Positions 5,810 through 12,671 are shown, counted from the first letter of the stretch. The stretch is 12,671 bases of DNA from Lachnospiraceae bacterium (GCA_021205045.1 JAJPYH010000244.1:1-12671), one strand, 5' to 3'. Numbers and translations: made by a program. The notes: generated by a model not told the origin, from the sequence alone.

Positions 5810-7525
5810 ATGAGAAAAGGAACAACAATACAGGAAATTCCTGCGCAGCCTGGCCAGCGGATTCTGGTGATGAGCGATATCCACGGACACATGGATAATC
5901 TGTTTCACCTTCTGAAAAAACTGAATTATACACGGGACGATATTCTGGTGATCATCGGCGATCTGATTGACAAGGGGCCGGACAGTCTGCGGACTTTGCG
6001 TTACATCATGGAGCTTTATGAGCGGGGGAATGTCTATGTGTCCATGGGAAATGTGGATTTACATCGATATTTCATTCTGACAGATGCGTCAGAAGAGGGG
6101 GATAGAAAATTCCTTGAGCACGCCAGATGGGTGAAGGATTACTGGCAGGGTGGCCTGATCCCGGACATGCTTTCAGAGCTGGGGCTTGAGATCAGGCACC
6201 TGACGCAGGAGAACGCAGGTGAGGTACGGGCCAGGCTCAATGAGCATTTTCGAAAAGAAATTGCCTTTATAGGAGGCCTTCCTACCATCCTGACGATGGG
6301 GAAATATATTTTTGTACATGGCGGGATTCCCACTGAAAATCTGGATGAGCTTGCGGGAACGGATGAGCTGCCACTTTTAAAAAACGATGCGTTTTTAAAC
6401 AAAGGAACAGGCTTTTCGGATCATATTGCCGTTGTGGGGCATTTCCCGGTATGCCTGTATCGTGAGGGAATAGCTGATCTTTCACCGATTTTTGCAAAGG
6501 AGCAGAGAATTATCTGCATTGATGGCGGCTGTGGGGTTAAGCTTCACGGGCAGCTGAATTCGCTGATCATTCCGGATCGGGATGCGGATATGGATGAGAT
6601 CGAATGGGATTTTAGCGATGAATTTCCAGTGGTGAAGGCAACAGAAAATCAGGAGAGAAAGCCGGGTACTATTCAGATTCAGTATTTTGACAGTGAGGTG
6701 GAGGTTTTGACTTCTGCGGAGGATGCCCCCAATGCTGAGGCGAATGCCGGAAAAGAGGCACTTTTACGTTTGAGGCATCTTGGTACCGGCCGGGAATTTG
6801 ACGTACCGGCCTCATTTCTGTGGGAATATGGGGGAGTGAAGCATTGCAGTGATTACTGCGATGAGTGGCTGGAGGTCAGTCCCGGAGATGAACTGCATGT
6901 TCTTGCCCATACCGACCATGGAATTCTGGCCAAGAAAAGAGGCCGCATGGGCCGGTATTACGGCGCTTATGAAGAACTGGTTGCCGGAATGCGGCGGACG
7001 CAGGGCGCACCGCCCTCTTATGAAGCTGCCAGACGAAAAAGAGAGATGGATACCTATGCGCTGTTGGACCGGCTGGGCATTATTTATGAGAGAATTGATC
7101 ACCGGGAAGCCCGGACTATGGCGCTTTGCGCCGCTGTGGATGAGGCGCTGGACGCTGTGATCTGCAAAAATCTTTTCCTCTGTAATCGTCAGGAGACCCG
7201 TTTTTATCTGCTGATGCTGCCGGGAGACAAGCATTTTCTCACGAAGGATCTGTCAAAGCAGATTGGCAGCAGTCGGCTGTCCTTTGCACCCTCACAATAT
7301 ATGGAAGAGTTTCTGCATATCGCGCCGGGATCTGTCAGTGCCATGGGATTGATGAACGATACGGACAATCGTGTGCAGCTTCTCATCGACAGGGAGATAC
7401 TGAAGGGGGAGTATTTTGGCTGTCATCCCTGTGTCAACACATCCAGTATCCGCATGAGGATGAACGATCTGATCCATGTTTTCCTGCCGGCGGTGGGGCA
7501 TGAGCCGGTGTATGTGGAGCTGTGA
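5810..7525 (+). CDS. Fusion of PPP-type metallophosphatase and ProX/YbaK prolyl-tRNA editing domain
   Basis: A continuous 571-residue ORF with three parts. Residues 17-255 are a calcineurin/PPP-like phosphatase: SDIHGH (22-27), GDLIDKG (50-56), GNVD (80-83), FVHGG (168-172), VVGHFPV (208-214), DGGCG (238-242). Metal ligands Asp23, His25, Asp51, Asn81, His170 and His211 are kept, but the histidine of the usual GNHE is Val82. Residues about 288-392 look like a small SH3-like beta domain. Residues 414-571 match the ProX/PrdX (ProXp-ala) trans-editing family, which deacylates mischarged tRNA-Pro: LLDRLGIIYERIDH, CKNLFL with the expected catalytic Lys453, LLMLPGDK, SRLSFA, PGSVS, GLMND and GCHPCVNTSS. 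The ATG at 5810 has AGAGGA seven bases upstream. It follows the glycosyltransferase gene with no terminator between. Each end domain is firmly identified; the joint function is unknown. Confidence 0.88.
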   Translation: MRKGTTIQEIPAQPGQRILVMSDIHGHMDNLFHLLKKLNYTRDDILVIIGDLIDKGPDSLRTLRYIMELYERGNVYVSMGNVDLHRYFILTDASEEGDRKFLEHARWVKDYWQGGLIPDMLSELGLEIRHLTQENAGEVRARLNEHFRKEIAFIGGLPTILTMGKYIFVHGGIPTENLDELAGTDELPLLKNDAFLNKGTGFSDHIAVVGHFPVCLYREGIADLSPIFAKEQRIICIDGGCGVKLHGQLNSLIIPDRDADMDEIEWDFSDEFPVVKATENQERKPGTIQIQYFDSEVEVLTSAEDAPNAEANAGKEALLRLRHLGTGREFDVPASFLWEYGGVKHCSDYCDEWLEVSPGDELHVLAHTDHGILAKKRGRMGRYYGAYEELVAGMRRTQGAPPSYEAARRKREMDTYALLDRLGIIYERIDHREARTMALCAAVDEALDAVICKNLFLCNRQETRFYLLMLPGDKHFLTKDLSKQIGSSRLSFAPSQYMEEFLHIAPGSVSAMGLMNDTDNRVQLLIDREILKGEYFGCHPCVNTSSIRMRMNDLIHVFLPAVGHEPVYVEL

Positions 7526-7568
7526 CCTGGGGAATGATGAAGCAGAACAGTATATTATTTTACATTCA

Positions 7569-7604
7569 AAAAGGGAACAGACCATTTCTGATTTGTTCCC
7601 TTTT
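7569..7604. terminator. Two-way terminator between convergent genes
   Basis: AAAAGGGAACA (7569-7579) pairs perfectly with TGTTCCCTTTT (7594-7604). The plus strand leaves the stem into TTTTGGTTTT and the minus strand into TTTTTG, so it can end both the phosphatase fusion transcript and the perR-rubrerythrin transcript. Confidence 0.75.
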
Positions 7605-7637
7605 GGTTTTAAGAAACCTTAAATTCAGGCGGATAAA

Positions 7638-8222
7638 TTATCCGAAATATCTCTTCAGAAGCCCTTCCAGCGCCTTGCCGTGTCTTGCCTCATCGCGGGC
7701 CATCTCATGTACGGTGTCGTGGATTGCGTCCAGATTATTCTTCTTGGCACACTTGGCCAGTTCCACCTTCCCTGCGGTAGCGCCGTATTCGCACTCTACT
7801 CTCCAGGCCAGATTTGCCTTGGTGGAATTCTTCATGTTGGGCTCCAGATCCTCGCCCAGAAGTTCTGCAAACTTGGAGGCGTGCTCCGCTTCCTCATAGG
7901 CTGCCTTCTCCCAGTAAAGACCGATCTCGGGATAACCCTCGCGGTGGGCGATGCGGGCCATGCACAGATACATTCCAACCTCAGAGCACTCTCCCTCAAA
8001 ATTAGCCTTCAGCTGATCGAAAATGTATTTCTTATCCTCAGCGCTGATATCGGGATTGTTCTTCACAGTCTTGTCGTAAATGCCGTACTCATGCTCTGCG
8101 GCAAGGGTCATCTCACCCTCTACGGCCTTGAACTTGTCCGGGCCTACATGGCAAACCGGGCACTCAGCAGGAGGATTGTCTCCCTCGTAAACATAACCAC
8201 AAACCTGACATACATACTTCAT
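7638..8222 (-). CDS. rbr: Reverse rubrerythrin (rubredoxin domain first), NADH-dependent peroxidase component
   Basis: A 194-residue non-haem iron protein that reduces hydrogen peroxide in anaerobes, taking electrons from an NADH:rubredoxin-type reductase. Domain order is reversed from classical rubrerythrin: an N-terminal rubredoxin iron centre with Cys5, Cys8 (VCQVCGY), Cys21 and Cys24 (CPVCHVG), then a four-helix ferritin-like domain (about 65-190). The latter carries di-iron ligand motifs EGECSEVGMY (76-85), EEAEH (110-114), ECEYG (143-147) and DEARH (177-181). This is the arrangement of clostridial reverse rubrerythrins, which give oxygen and peroxide tolerance. The ribosome site is AAGGA, reading upstream of 8222. 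It sits 21 bp downstream of perR in the same operon, and I see no separate promoter. Identification is secure; the exact electron donor is not shown here. Confidence 0.95.
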   Translation of the reverse strand: MKYVCQVCGYVYEGDNPPAECPVCHVGPDKFKAVEGEMTLAAEHEYGIYDKTVKNNPDISAEDKKYIFDQLKANFEGECSEVGMYLCMARIAHREGYPEIGLYWEKAAYEEAEHASKFAELLGEDLEPNMKNSTKANLAWRVECEYGATAGKVELAKCAKKNNLDAIHDTVHEMARDEARHGKALEGLLKRYFG

Positions 8223-8243
8223 AATAAATATCCTTTCCTTTCC

Positions 8244-8624
8244 TTAAATAGATTTGCATTTCGGACAGAGCCCGTAAAAATGGATAGTCTGCCCGGTGAC
8301 AACACCATCATAATTACTATTAGCCTGAGATAACAGCTGAGGCACCTCCATCCGGATATCCTGAACACTGCCGCATTTTGTACACACAATGTGATAATGC
8401 TTCGAAGTATCCGCATCAAAGTGATCTACGCCGTCGCCTACATTGATCCGCTGGATTTCGCCCAGTTCGACGAGCAGCGAAAGATTGCGGTAGACCGTTC
8501 CCAGACTGATATTGGGAAACTGATCCCGGACATGCATATAAACCGTGTCTGCGGTAGGATGATCCTTTCTGGTCATCAGGAAGCTTTTGATGCATTCCCT
8601 CTGCCGACTGTGTTTTACTGTCAT
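8244..8624 (-). CDS. perR: PerR-type peroxide-sensing repressor (Fur family)
   Basis: A 126-residue Fur-family regulator. An N-terminal winged helix (about 1-65, LGTVYRNLSLL as recognition helix) is followed by a dimerisation and metal domain. The structural zinc cysteines are Cys81, Cys84, Cys120 and Cys123. The regulatory metal site of Bacillus PerR is fully matched: His22, Asp70, His76, His78 and Asp89 correspond to His37, Asp85, His91, His93 and Asp104. Asp at position 70 (HFDADTSKHYH) marks PerR rather than Fur, where Glu is usual. With Fe(II) bound, peroxide oxidises the site histidines and repression is lost. The protein is about 20 residues shorter than B. subtilis PerR at the N terminus. 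No in-frame start exists upstream, and GAGGA lies seven bases before the ATG. It leads an operon with reverse rubrerythrin. Confidence 0.93.
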   Translation of the reverse strand: MTVKHSRQRECIKSFLMTRKDHPTADTVYMHVRDQFPNISLGTVYRNLSLLVELGEIQRINVGDGVDHFDADTSKHYHIVCTKCGSVQDIRMEVPQLLSQANSNYDGVVTGQTIHFYGLCPKCKSI

Positions 8625-8650
8625 TTTTAAATCCTCAATAATAGTAATTG

Positions 8651-8686
8651 TTATCGTTATTATAACAAAAGATTCCGGGATGTCAA
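8651..8686 (-). promoter_or_regulatory. Consensus perR promoter overlapped by a PerR box
   Basis: On the minus strand, perfect TTGACA (8686-8681) and perfect TATAAT (8664-8659) are 16 bases apart. A 15-base element, TTATAATAACGATAA (8665-8651), includes the -10 and matches the Bacillus PerR box TTATAATnATTATAA at 12 of 14 defined positions. Binding there would block RNA polymerase, so perR and the rubrerythrin gene are expected to be repressed by PerR and induced by peroxide. Confidence 0.75.
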
Positions 8687-8725
8687 GAACTTTATTCTTT
8701 TTTTATATAATTCATGTAATTTTTT

Positions 8726-8754
8726 TTGTCAAAGACAGTGAATCATGGTAAAAT
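8726..8754 (+). promoter_or_regulatory. Promoter of the two-component operon
   Basis: TTGTCA (8726-8731) and TAAAAT (8749-8754) are exactly 17 bases apart, each one base from consensus. Transcription would start near 8761, giving a leader of about 115 bases before the kinase ATG. It is divergent from the perR promoter, 40 bp away, and has no PerR box. Confidence 0.65.
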
Positions 8755-8788
8755 ATCGGCGAAGGGTCAGGACAGCGAAACACCATTC

Positions 8789-8881
8789 ATGTCGGCGGTG
8801 ACGACGGATGGCACTATGTCCGGTGAACAGGAAAGACCCTGTAAAAGAATATATTTCGCCATTGGTGAGGGTAGAATATGA
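8789..8881 (+). CDS. Possible 30-codon leader ORF coupled to the kinase gene
   Basis: An ATG at 8789 in the kinase leader reads 30 codons to a TGA at 8879-8881, which overlaps the kinase ATG in the classic ATGA arrangement. A second in-frame ATG lies at 8816 with GGATGG just before it. The ribosome site of the first ATG is poor and the peptide is not recognised. Translational coupling is possible, but chance is not excluded. Confidence 0.25.
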   Translation: MSAVTTDGTMSGEQERPCKRIYFAIGEGRI

Positions 8882-10050
8882 AACTGAAAACGCGAATTCT
8901 CGTGACACTGGTAGTGATCGTGGCCGTGCCCCTGATCCTGATATCTGTCACATTCCTTCTGGTCGGAGGATATTTTCTGAGCAGGAATATTAAGGATGTG
9001 CGCCAGGAGATGTCCACAGAGGTTGAGTATGAGGAGGACGGCACCGTTGTCATGATGCCGGATGCCCTGGAAAGCTATAAACAGCTCGTATCCTTCACGT
9101 TCCTGAGATCCATGTTTATTTCCATAGTGATCATTCTGGTTTTGACCAGTGTTGTTTATTCCTGGTGGATTTATAAGGGGGTTTTGAAGCCGGTTGATGA
9201 GTTGAATACAGCTATGCAGGAGATCAAGGACGGCAATTTTGAATATCGTCTGGAGACCCTGGGCAAGGGAGAAATCGGCGATCTTTACCGCAATTATGAG
9301 GACATGCGGCTGCGCCTGAAGGAGAATTCGGAAGAAAAGCTTCAGAATGAAAAACAGAATAAAGAACTGATCAGCAATATTTCCCACGACCTGAAAACGC
9401 CTATCACATCGATTAAGGGTTATGTGGAGGGTATCATGGACGGGGTGGCGGATACGCCGGAAAAGCTTGAACGGTATGTCCGGATTATATACAACAAGGC
9501 GGTGGACATGGACCGGCTGATCAACGAGCTGACCATGTATTCCAGTGTGGATAATAATCGTATTCCCTATCATTTCTTAAAGATTGCCGTGCGGGATTAT
9601 TTTACTGACTGCATTGAAGAGATCGGTATGGATCTGGAAAGCCAGAATTTCACATTAAATTATGAGAATCTGGTCTCTGATGATACCATGGTCATCGCGG
9701 ATCCGGAGCAGATCAAAAGGGTGGTCAACAATATTGTCAGCAACAGTGTCAAATATATGGACAAGCCCCATGGAGAGATCAGCATCCGTATTCTGGATGA
9801 GGTTGATTCTATTCGGGTGGAAATTGAGGACAACGGAAAGGGTATTGCACAGAAGGATCTGCAGAATATTTTCGACAGATTTTACCGGGCGGATTCATCC
9901 AGAAACTCCAGTACCGGCGGCAGTGGTCTGGGACTTTCGATTGTGAAAAAGATTATACAGGATCATGGCGGATACATATGGGCCACCAGTAAGGAAGGGG
10001 AAGGTACCTGTATGCATTTTGTACTGAGAAAATATACGGGACAGGCATAA
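8878..10050 (+). CDS. Membrane sensor histidine kinase
   Basis: A 390-residue sensor kinase that autophosphorylates on histidine and passes phosphate to the adjacent regulator. Transmembrane segment 1 spans about 8-33. A short extracellular loop of roughly 40 residues, rich in Glu/Asp, follows; segment 2 is about 76-97. A HAMP linker (about 98-150) leads into the dimerisation domain with the phospho-acceptor His170 in NISHDLKTPITS. The ATPase domain has the N box (VVNNIVSNSVKY, 282-293), G1 DNGKGI (318-323), F box IFDRFYR (331-337) and G2 GGSGLGLSI (347-355), all complete. The ATG at 8878 has GAGGG six bases upstream. The small sensor loop suggests sensing at or in the membrane; the signal is unknown. 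Unusually, it precedes its regulator in the operon. Confidence 0.94.
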   Translation: MKLKTRILVTLVVIVAVPLILISVTFLLVGGYFLSRNIKDVRQEMSTEVEYEEDGTVVMMPDALESYKQLVSFTFLRSMFISIVIILVLTSVVYSWWIYKGVLKPVDELNTAMQEIKDGNFEYRLETLGKGEIGDLYRNYEDMRLRLKENSEEKLQNEKQNKELISNISHDLKTPITSIKGYVEGIMDGVADTPEKLERYVRIIYNKAVDMDRLINELTMYSSVDNNRIPYHFLKIAVRDYFTDCIEEIGMDLESQNFTLNYENLVSDDTMVIADPEQIKRVVNNIVSNSVKYMDKPHGEISIRILDEVDSIRVEIEDNGKGIAQKDLQNIFDRFYRADSSRNSSTGGSGLGLSIVKKIIQDHGGYIWATSKEGEGTCMHFVLRKYTGQA

Positions 10051-10088
10051 CGCCGTAAAATGTTGTCCTGACATAAAGGAGGAAGAAC

Positions 10089-10778
10089 ATGAGCAGAATT
10101 TTAATTATTGAAGACGAAGTGGAAATTGCCGATCTGGAAAAGGATTATCTCGAACTGTCAGGCTTTGAGGTTGCCATTGCCAACGCCGGAGATACAGGTC
10201 TTGACATGGCGTTAAAAGAGGATTTTGATCTGGTGGTGCTGGATCTGATGCTGCCCGGCATGGATGGTTTCGAGGTCTGCAAGAGTATCCGGGAAAAGAA
10301 GAATATTCCGATTTTGATGGTTTCCGCCAAGAAGGACGATATTGACAAGATCAGAGGCCTGGGCCTGGGGGCTGACGATTATATGACTAAGCCCTTCAGT
10401 CCCAGTGAACTGGTGGCGAGAGTAAAGGCGCACATGGCCAGATATGAGCGTCTGGTGGGAAGCCACAGCAAGGAAAATGATATTGTGGAGATCCGCGGTA
10501 TCCGCATTGATAAGACCGCGCGGCGGGTCTATGTGGATGGTGTGGAAAAGATATTCACCTCCAAGGAATTCGATCTGCTGACTTTTCTGGCGGAGCATCC
10601 CAATCATGTGTACACCAAAGAAGAGCTTTTCCGTGAAATCTGGAACATGGAATCCGTGGGTGATATCGCTACAGTGACAGTGCATATCAAGAAAATCCGT
10701 GAAAAAATTGAGTACGATACTGCCAAGCCCCAGTATATTGAGACGATCTGGGGTGTGGGTTATCGTTTCAAGATCTGA
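10089..10778 (+). CDS. OmpR/PhoB-family response regulator
   Basis: A 229-residue transcription factor and partner of the kinase just upstream. The receiver domain (1-120) has the acidic pair Asp9-Glu10, the phosphorylated Asp52 in LDLMLPGMDG, Ser79 and Lys101 (MTKPFSPSEL). The winged-helix DNA-binding domain (about 130-229) shows the OmpR pattern (FTSKEFDLLTFLAEHP, VTVHIKKIREKI, ETIWGVGYRF). The ATG at 10089 follows an excellent AAAGGAGG (10075-10082), and the gap to the kinase is 38 bp. Target genes are unknown; autoregulation is plausible but no repeated operator was found near the 8726 promoter. Confidence 0.95.
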   Translation: MSRILIIEDEVEIADLEKDYLELSGFEVAIANAGDTGLDMALKEDFDLVVLDLMLPGMDGFEVCKSIREKKNIPILMVSAKKDDIDKIRGLGLGADDYMTKPFSPSELVARVKAHMARYERLVGSHSKENDIVEIRGIRIDKTARRVYVDGVEKIFTSKEFDLLTFLAEHPNHVYTKEELFREIWNMESVGDIATVTVHIKKIREKIEYDTAKPQYIETIWGVGYRFKI

Positions 10779-10784
10779 TGTATT

Positions 10785-11549
10785 ATGCAGACGCAGATTA
10801 TATATGAGGATGAGCAGCTTTTTGTGATTTATAAACCTGCAGGGCTGGCGACGGAGAGCGCCAGAGTAGACCAGACGGATGTACTTCATGAGCTGCGGAG
10901 TTATCTGCATCATAGTGCCGGACTTTGCTGGCTGGGACTGGTACATCGTCTGGACCAGCCGGTGGAAGGCCTCCTGGCTGTGGCAAAGGATGAGAAAACC
11001 GCTTCCGTGCTGAGCAGTCAGCTGCGGACAGGTCAGATGAAGAAGACCTATCATGCGGTGCTGTATCTGCCGCAGGGATATGGGCCGGGGCCGGGCAGGG
11101 AGATAAAGCTGACGGATGATATCATAAAAAAGGGCAGCACAGCTGAGGTGGTAACGTCTTTGAAGCCAGGGAACGCGCCGGAGGCACTGAAAAGAAAGGA
11201 AGCCGGCAGAAAATTTTCAGAAGCCAGAAAAGCGGTTCTCACCTACAGAATTCTGGAGCGCCGTGAAGATACGGCTCTTGCGGAAATTTCACTTGAAACC
11301 GGTCGCTTTCATCAGATCCGTTGTCAGATGGCCTCTCACGGGATGCCTCTTCTGGGCGATCCGAAGTATGGAACCCCGGAAAGTATGGATATCAGTCGCG
11401 CCATGGGTGTTAAAAATGTGGCTTTGTGCGCGGACAGTCTTAAGTTTGTTCATCCCGGGACAGGCAGGGAAATGAAGGTCACTATAACGCCCCGAAATGT
11501 AGCTTTTCGGGGATACAATACTTTTGAGGGTGAGGCACGCGGAGACTGA
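10785..11549 (+). CDS. RluA-family RNA pseudouridine synthase
   Basis: A 254-residue enzyme that isomerises specific uridines in rRNA or tRNA to pseudouridine. Motif I is IYKPAGLAT (15-23). Motif II is GLVHRLDQPVEGLL with catalytic Asp57, and motif III is TGRFHQIRCQMASHG followed by LLGDPKYG. It lacks an N-terminal S4 RNA-binding domain, so it belongs to the short RluA type. Residues about 98-145 are a charged insertion (DDIIKKGS...), common in clostridial homologues as far as I recall. The ATG at 10785 is only six bases after the regulator stop and has no strong ribosome site, suggesting coupled translation. An 8-bp hairpin (11490-11512) lies inside its 3' end. The modified position cannot be assigned from sequence. 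Confidence 0.9.
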   Translation: MQTQIIYEDEQLFVIYKPAGLATESARVDQTDVLHELRSYLHHSAGLCWLGLVHRLDQPVEGLLAVAKDEKTASVLSSQLRTGQMKKTYHAVLYLPQGYGPGPGREIKLTDDIIKKGSTAEVVTSLKPGNAPEALKRKEAGRKFSEARKAVLTYRILERREDTALAEISLETGRFHQIRCQMASHGMPLLGDPKYGTPESMDISRAMGVKNVALCADSLKFVHPGTGREMKVTITPRNVAFRGYNTFEGEARGD

Positions 11550-11647
11550 CAATTTCAGGGAACATGCCTGACAGCCCTATAATTTTATATCATTTGCCGA
11601 TACTATGTCTGACGAATGCGGGGAAAAAACAGAAAGGCAGACGCAGG

Positions 11648-12603
11648 ATGGGACACGGTACGGGACAGAGAAAAAGGACCATAGGTACACTATTGCTGAT
11701 TACGGTGATAGTGTATTTTTTTCTTACCGTTGTCTGGAAATATTTCGGGCCGGCGATTTTGGCTTTCCTTTTTCTGATGGCGGTGAATCCGGCGTTTGAC
11801 AGGCTTGGCCGCAGATGGAGAGTCCGGCGCGGCGTGGCTGCATACCTGTTATTGCTGGTTATTATTGTGATATTGACCTGCGGGGTTTGCTTTGGCCTGA
11901 TTCCGTATCTGCGTTGCTGCGATTTTGGCTGGTGCAGCCGCCTCTGGAATCAGGAATATGTGCAGAAGGCAGTCGCATGGATGCGGGAAAAAGGCTTCGG
12001 AGAACTGACGGAGATATCATTCAGAGTAATGAGGTGGGCAGGGCGTTTTCTCTTTTATCTTGGAGCCTTCGCTCTGTCAACGTTTCTGATGGCGGGGGTG
12101 TATGATCGGATTGTAAATGGGCTGAAAGGGCTTGCTGGCGGAAAAACGGTTCTGATGTTGTGTGAGGATGTCCTGAATTATGGAAAAGCTTATCTGAGGA
12201 CACAGGGGATTCTGATGCTTCTTATGTCGGGGATCCTTTGTCCGGCACTGTGGCTGTTGGGCGTGCCGGGCGGAATATTCTGGGGACTGGCGGCGGGGCT
12301 TTTGGATTTCCTTCCGGTTTTTGGCATTGGGAGTGTGATGATTCCTCTGGCGTTGTGGCTTTTTTTCAGAAGAATACAGTGACTGCGGTCGTATGTGTTG
12401 TTTTGTATTTTGTGTGTTCTATCCTTCGGGAAACGCTGGAGCCAAAGCTTCTGGGCACAAGCCTGCGGCTCCCGGCTCTGGGAATGTGGATGTCTGTGTT
12501 CGCGGGGCTGCAGTTGTTTGGGGCCAGCGGGATTTATAAGGGGCCGATTGCCTATCTTCTGATAGATGCGGCTTTTCGCAGAGTGGGCGCGTCCAGGGAC
12601 TGA
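11648..12603 (+). pseudogene. AI-2E/YtvI-family permease, frameshifted
   Basis: A multi-pass membrane protein of the AI-2E transporter (UPF0118) family, resembling sporulation protein YtvI. The first frame ends at TGA 12380-12382. The family C terminus continues in the -1 frame to TGA 12601-12603 (FFQKN..., RETLEPKLLG, LQLFGASGIYKGPIAYLLI). The switch lies in seven T (12360-12366). Restoring one base, or a -1 slip on T-TTT-TTC (12361-12367), gives about 318 residues, near family length. Helices include about 12-30, 33-50, 60-84 and a conserved core RTQGILMLL...LLGVPGG...AAGLLDFLPVFGIG. ATG 11648 is preferred because it starts 12 residues before helix 1; AAAGG lies ten bases upstream. An in-frame ATG at 11564 would add 28 non-conserved residues. 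It is last in the kinase operon. A true mutation, a read error or recoding are all possible. Confidence 0.75.
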
Positions 12604-12611
12604 TATTGCAT

Positions 12612-12634
12612 AAAAAGTGCTGTCAAGCATTTTT
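12612..12634 (+). terminator. Weak terminator after the permease
   Basis: AAAAA and TGCT (12612-12621, one bulged G at 12617) pair with AGCA-TTTTT (12626-12634) around a GTCA loop. The T side of the stem doubles as the U tract. It lies nine bases after the permease stop, is short, and is only moderately convincing. Confidence 0.4.
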
Positions 12635-12661
12635 GAAAATGTCCCGAAAAATCTTTAACAT
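12633..12661 (+). promoter_or_regulatory. Candidate promoter for a gene beyond the window
   Basis: TTGAAA (12633-12638) and TAACAT (12656-12661) are 17 bases apart, just after the permease gene and its weak terminator. It would drive a plus-strand gene starting outside the window. Confidence 0.3.
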
Positions 12662-12671
12662 TAGCCCCGAC

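Noticed and set aside
8223..8243. Separate PerR box or promoter for rubrerythrin between perR and rbr.
   Set aside because: The 21-bp gap holds only the ribosome site and a partial A/T match. Co-transcription from the perR promoter explains expression.
8767..9573. 268-residue minus-strand ORF opposite the kinase gene.
   Set aside because: It is the antisense shadow of the kinase coding sequence. The translation is rich in His, Gln and Ile with no domain pattern.
10212..11054. 280-residue minus-strand ORF opposite the response regulator and the pseudouridine synthase.
   Set aside because: It spans two well-identified plus-strand genes, and its translation has no recognisable motif.
11490..11512. 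Perfect 8-bp CCCCGAAA/TTTCGGGG hairpin as a terminator.
   Set aside because: It lies inside the pseudouridine synthase coding region and is not followed by a T tract.
11578..11583. TATAAT hexamer before the permease as an internal promoter.
   Set aside because: No acceptable -35 hexamer occurs at 16-18 bases upstream.
11564..11647. Upstream start (ATG 11564) for the permease.
   Set aside because: It adds 28 non-conserved residues before the first helix; the family start fits ATG 11648 better. Not fully excluded, because CAGGGAAC precedes 11564.

Overview
The window looks like chromosomal DNA from a low-to-mid-GC anaerobic Firmicute, most likely a Clostridia/Lachnospiraceae-type gut bacterium. 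The reasons are AGGAGG-type ribosome sites, A/T-rich intergenic DNA with consensus sigma-A promoters, a rubredoxin-first ('reverse') rubrerythrin beside a PerR repressor, and a MetQ lipoprotein with a Gram-positive style lipobox. No tRNA, rRNA, CRISPR array, insertion sequence or phage gene was found. This taxonomic call is an inference from gene content.

Layout. Positions 1-534 hold no convincing gene: a strong terminator (74-116) closes something to the left, then about 420 bp of A/T-rich DNA leads to an orphan metQ lipoprotein gene (535-1458). A hairpin and a short coding-like relic (1519-1671) separate metQ from an HD-domain phosphohydrolase (1703-2248). This converges on a minus-strand peptidase S51 gene (2333-3079), which is divergent from a MutX-like Nudix hydrolase (3213-3674). 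A run of three hairpins ending in a terminator follows. Next come a family 2 glycosyltransferase with a vestigial first domain (3858-5735) and, 74 bp on, an unusual fusion of a PPP-type metallophosphatase with a ProX/YbaK prolyl-tRNA editing domain (5810-7525). A two-way terminator (7569-7604) separates this from the minus-strand perR-rubrerythrin operon (8624 to 7638), which has a consensus promoter overlapped by a near-perfect PerR box.

From 8726 rightwards a promoter drives a histidine kinase, then its OmpR-type response regulator, then an RluA-family pseudouridine synthase, then an AI-2E/YtvI-type permease gene broken by a one-base shift in a run of seven T.

How the genes work together. 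perR and the rubrerythrin form a clear peroxide-sensing and peroxide-removal unit. The Nudix enzyme probably cleans oxidised dGTP and fits the same oxidative-stress theme, but it is not linked by operon. The kinase and regulator form a two-component system with unknown signal and targets. The most unusual object is the phosphatase/tRNA-editing fusion, followed by the frameshifted permease and the PerR operator architecture.
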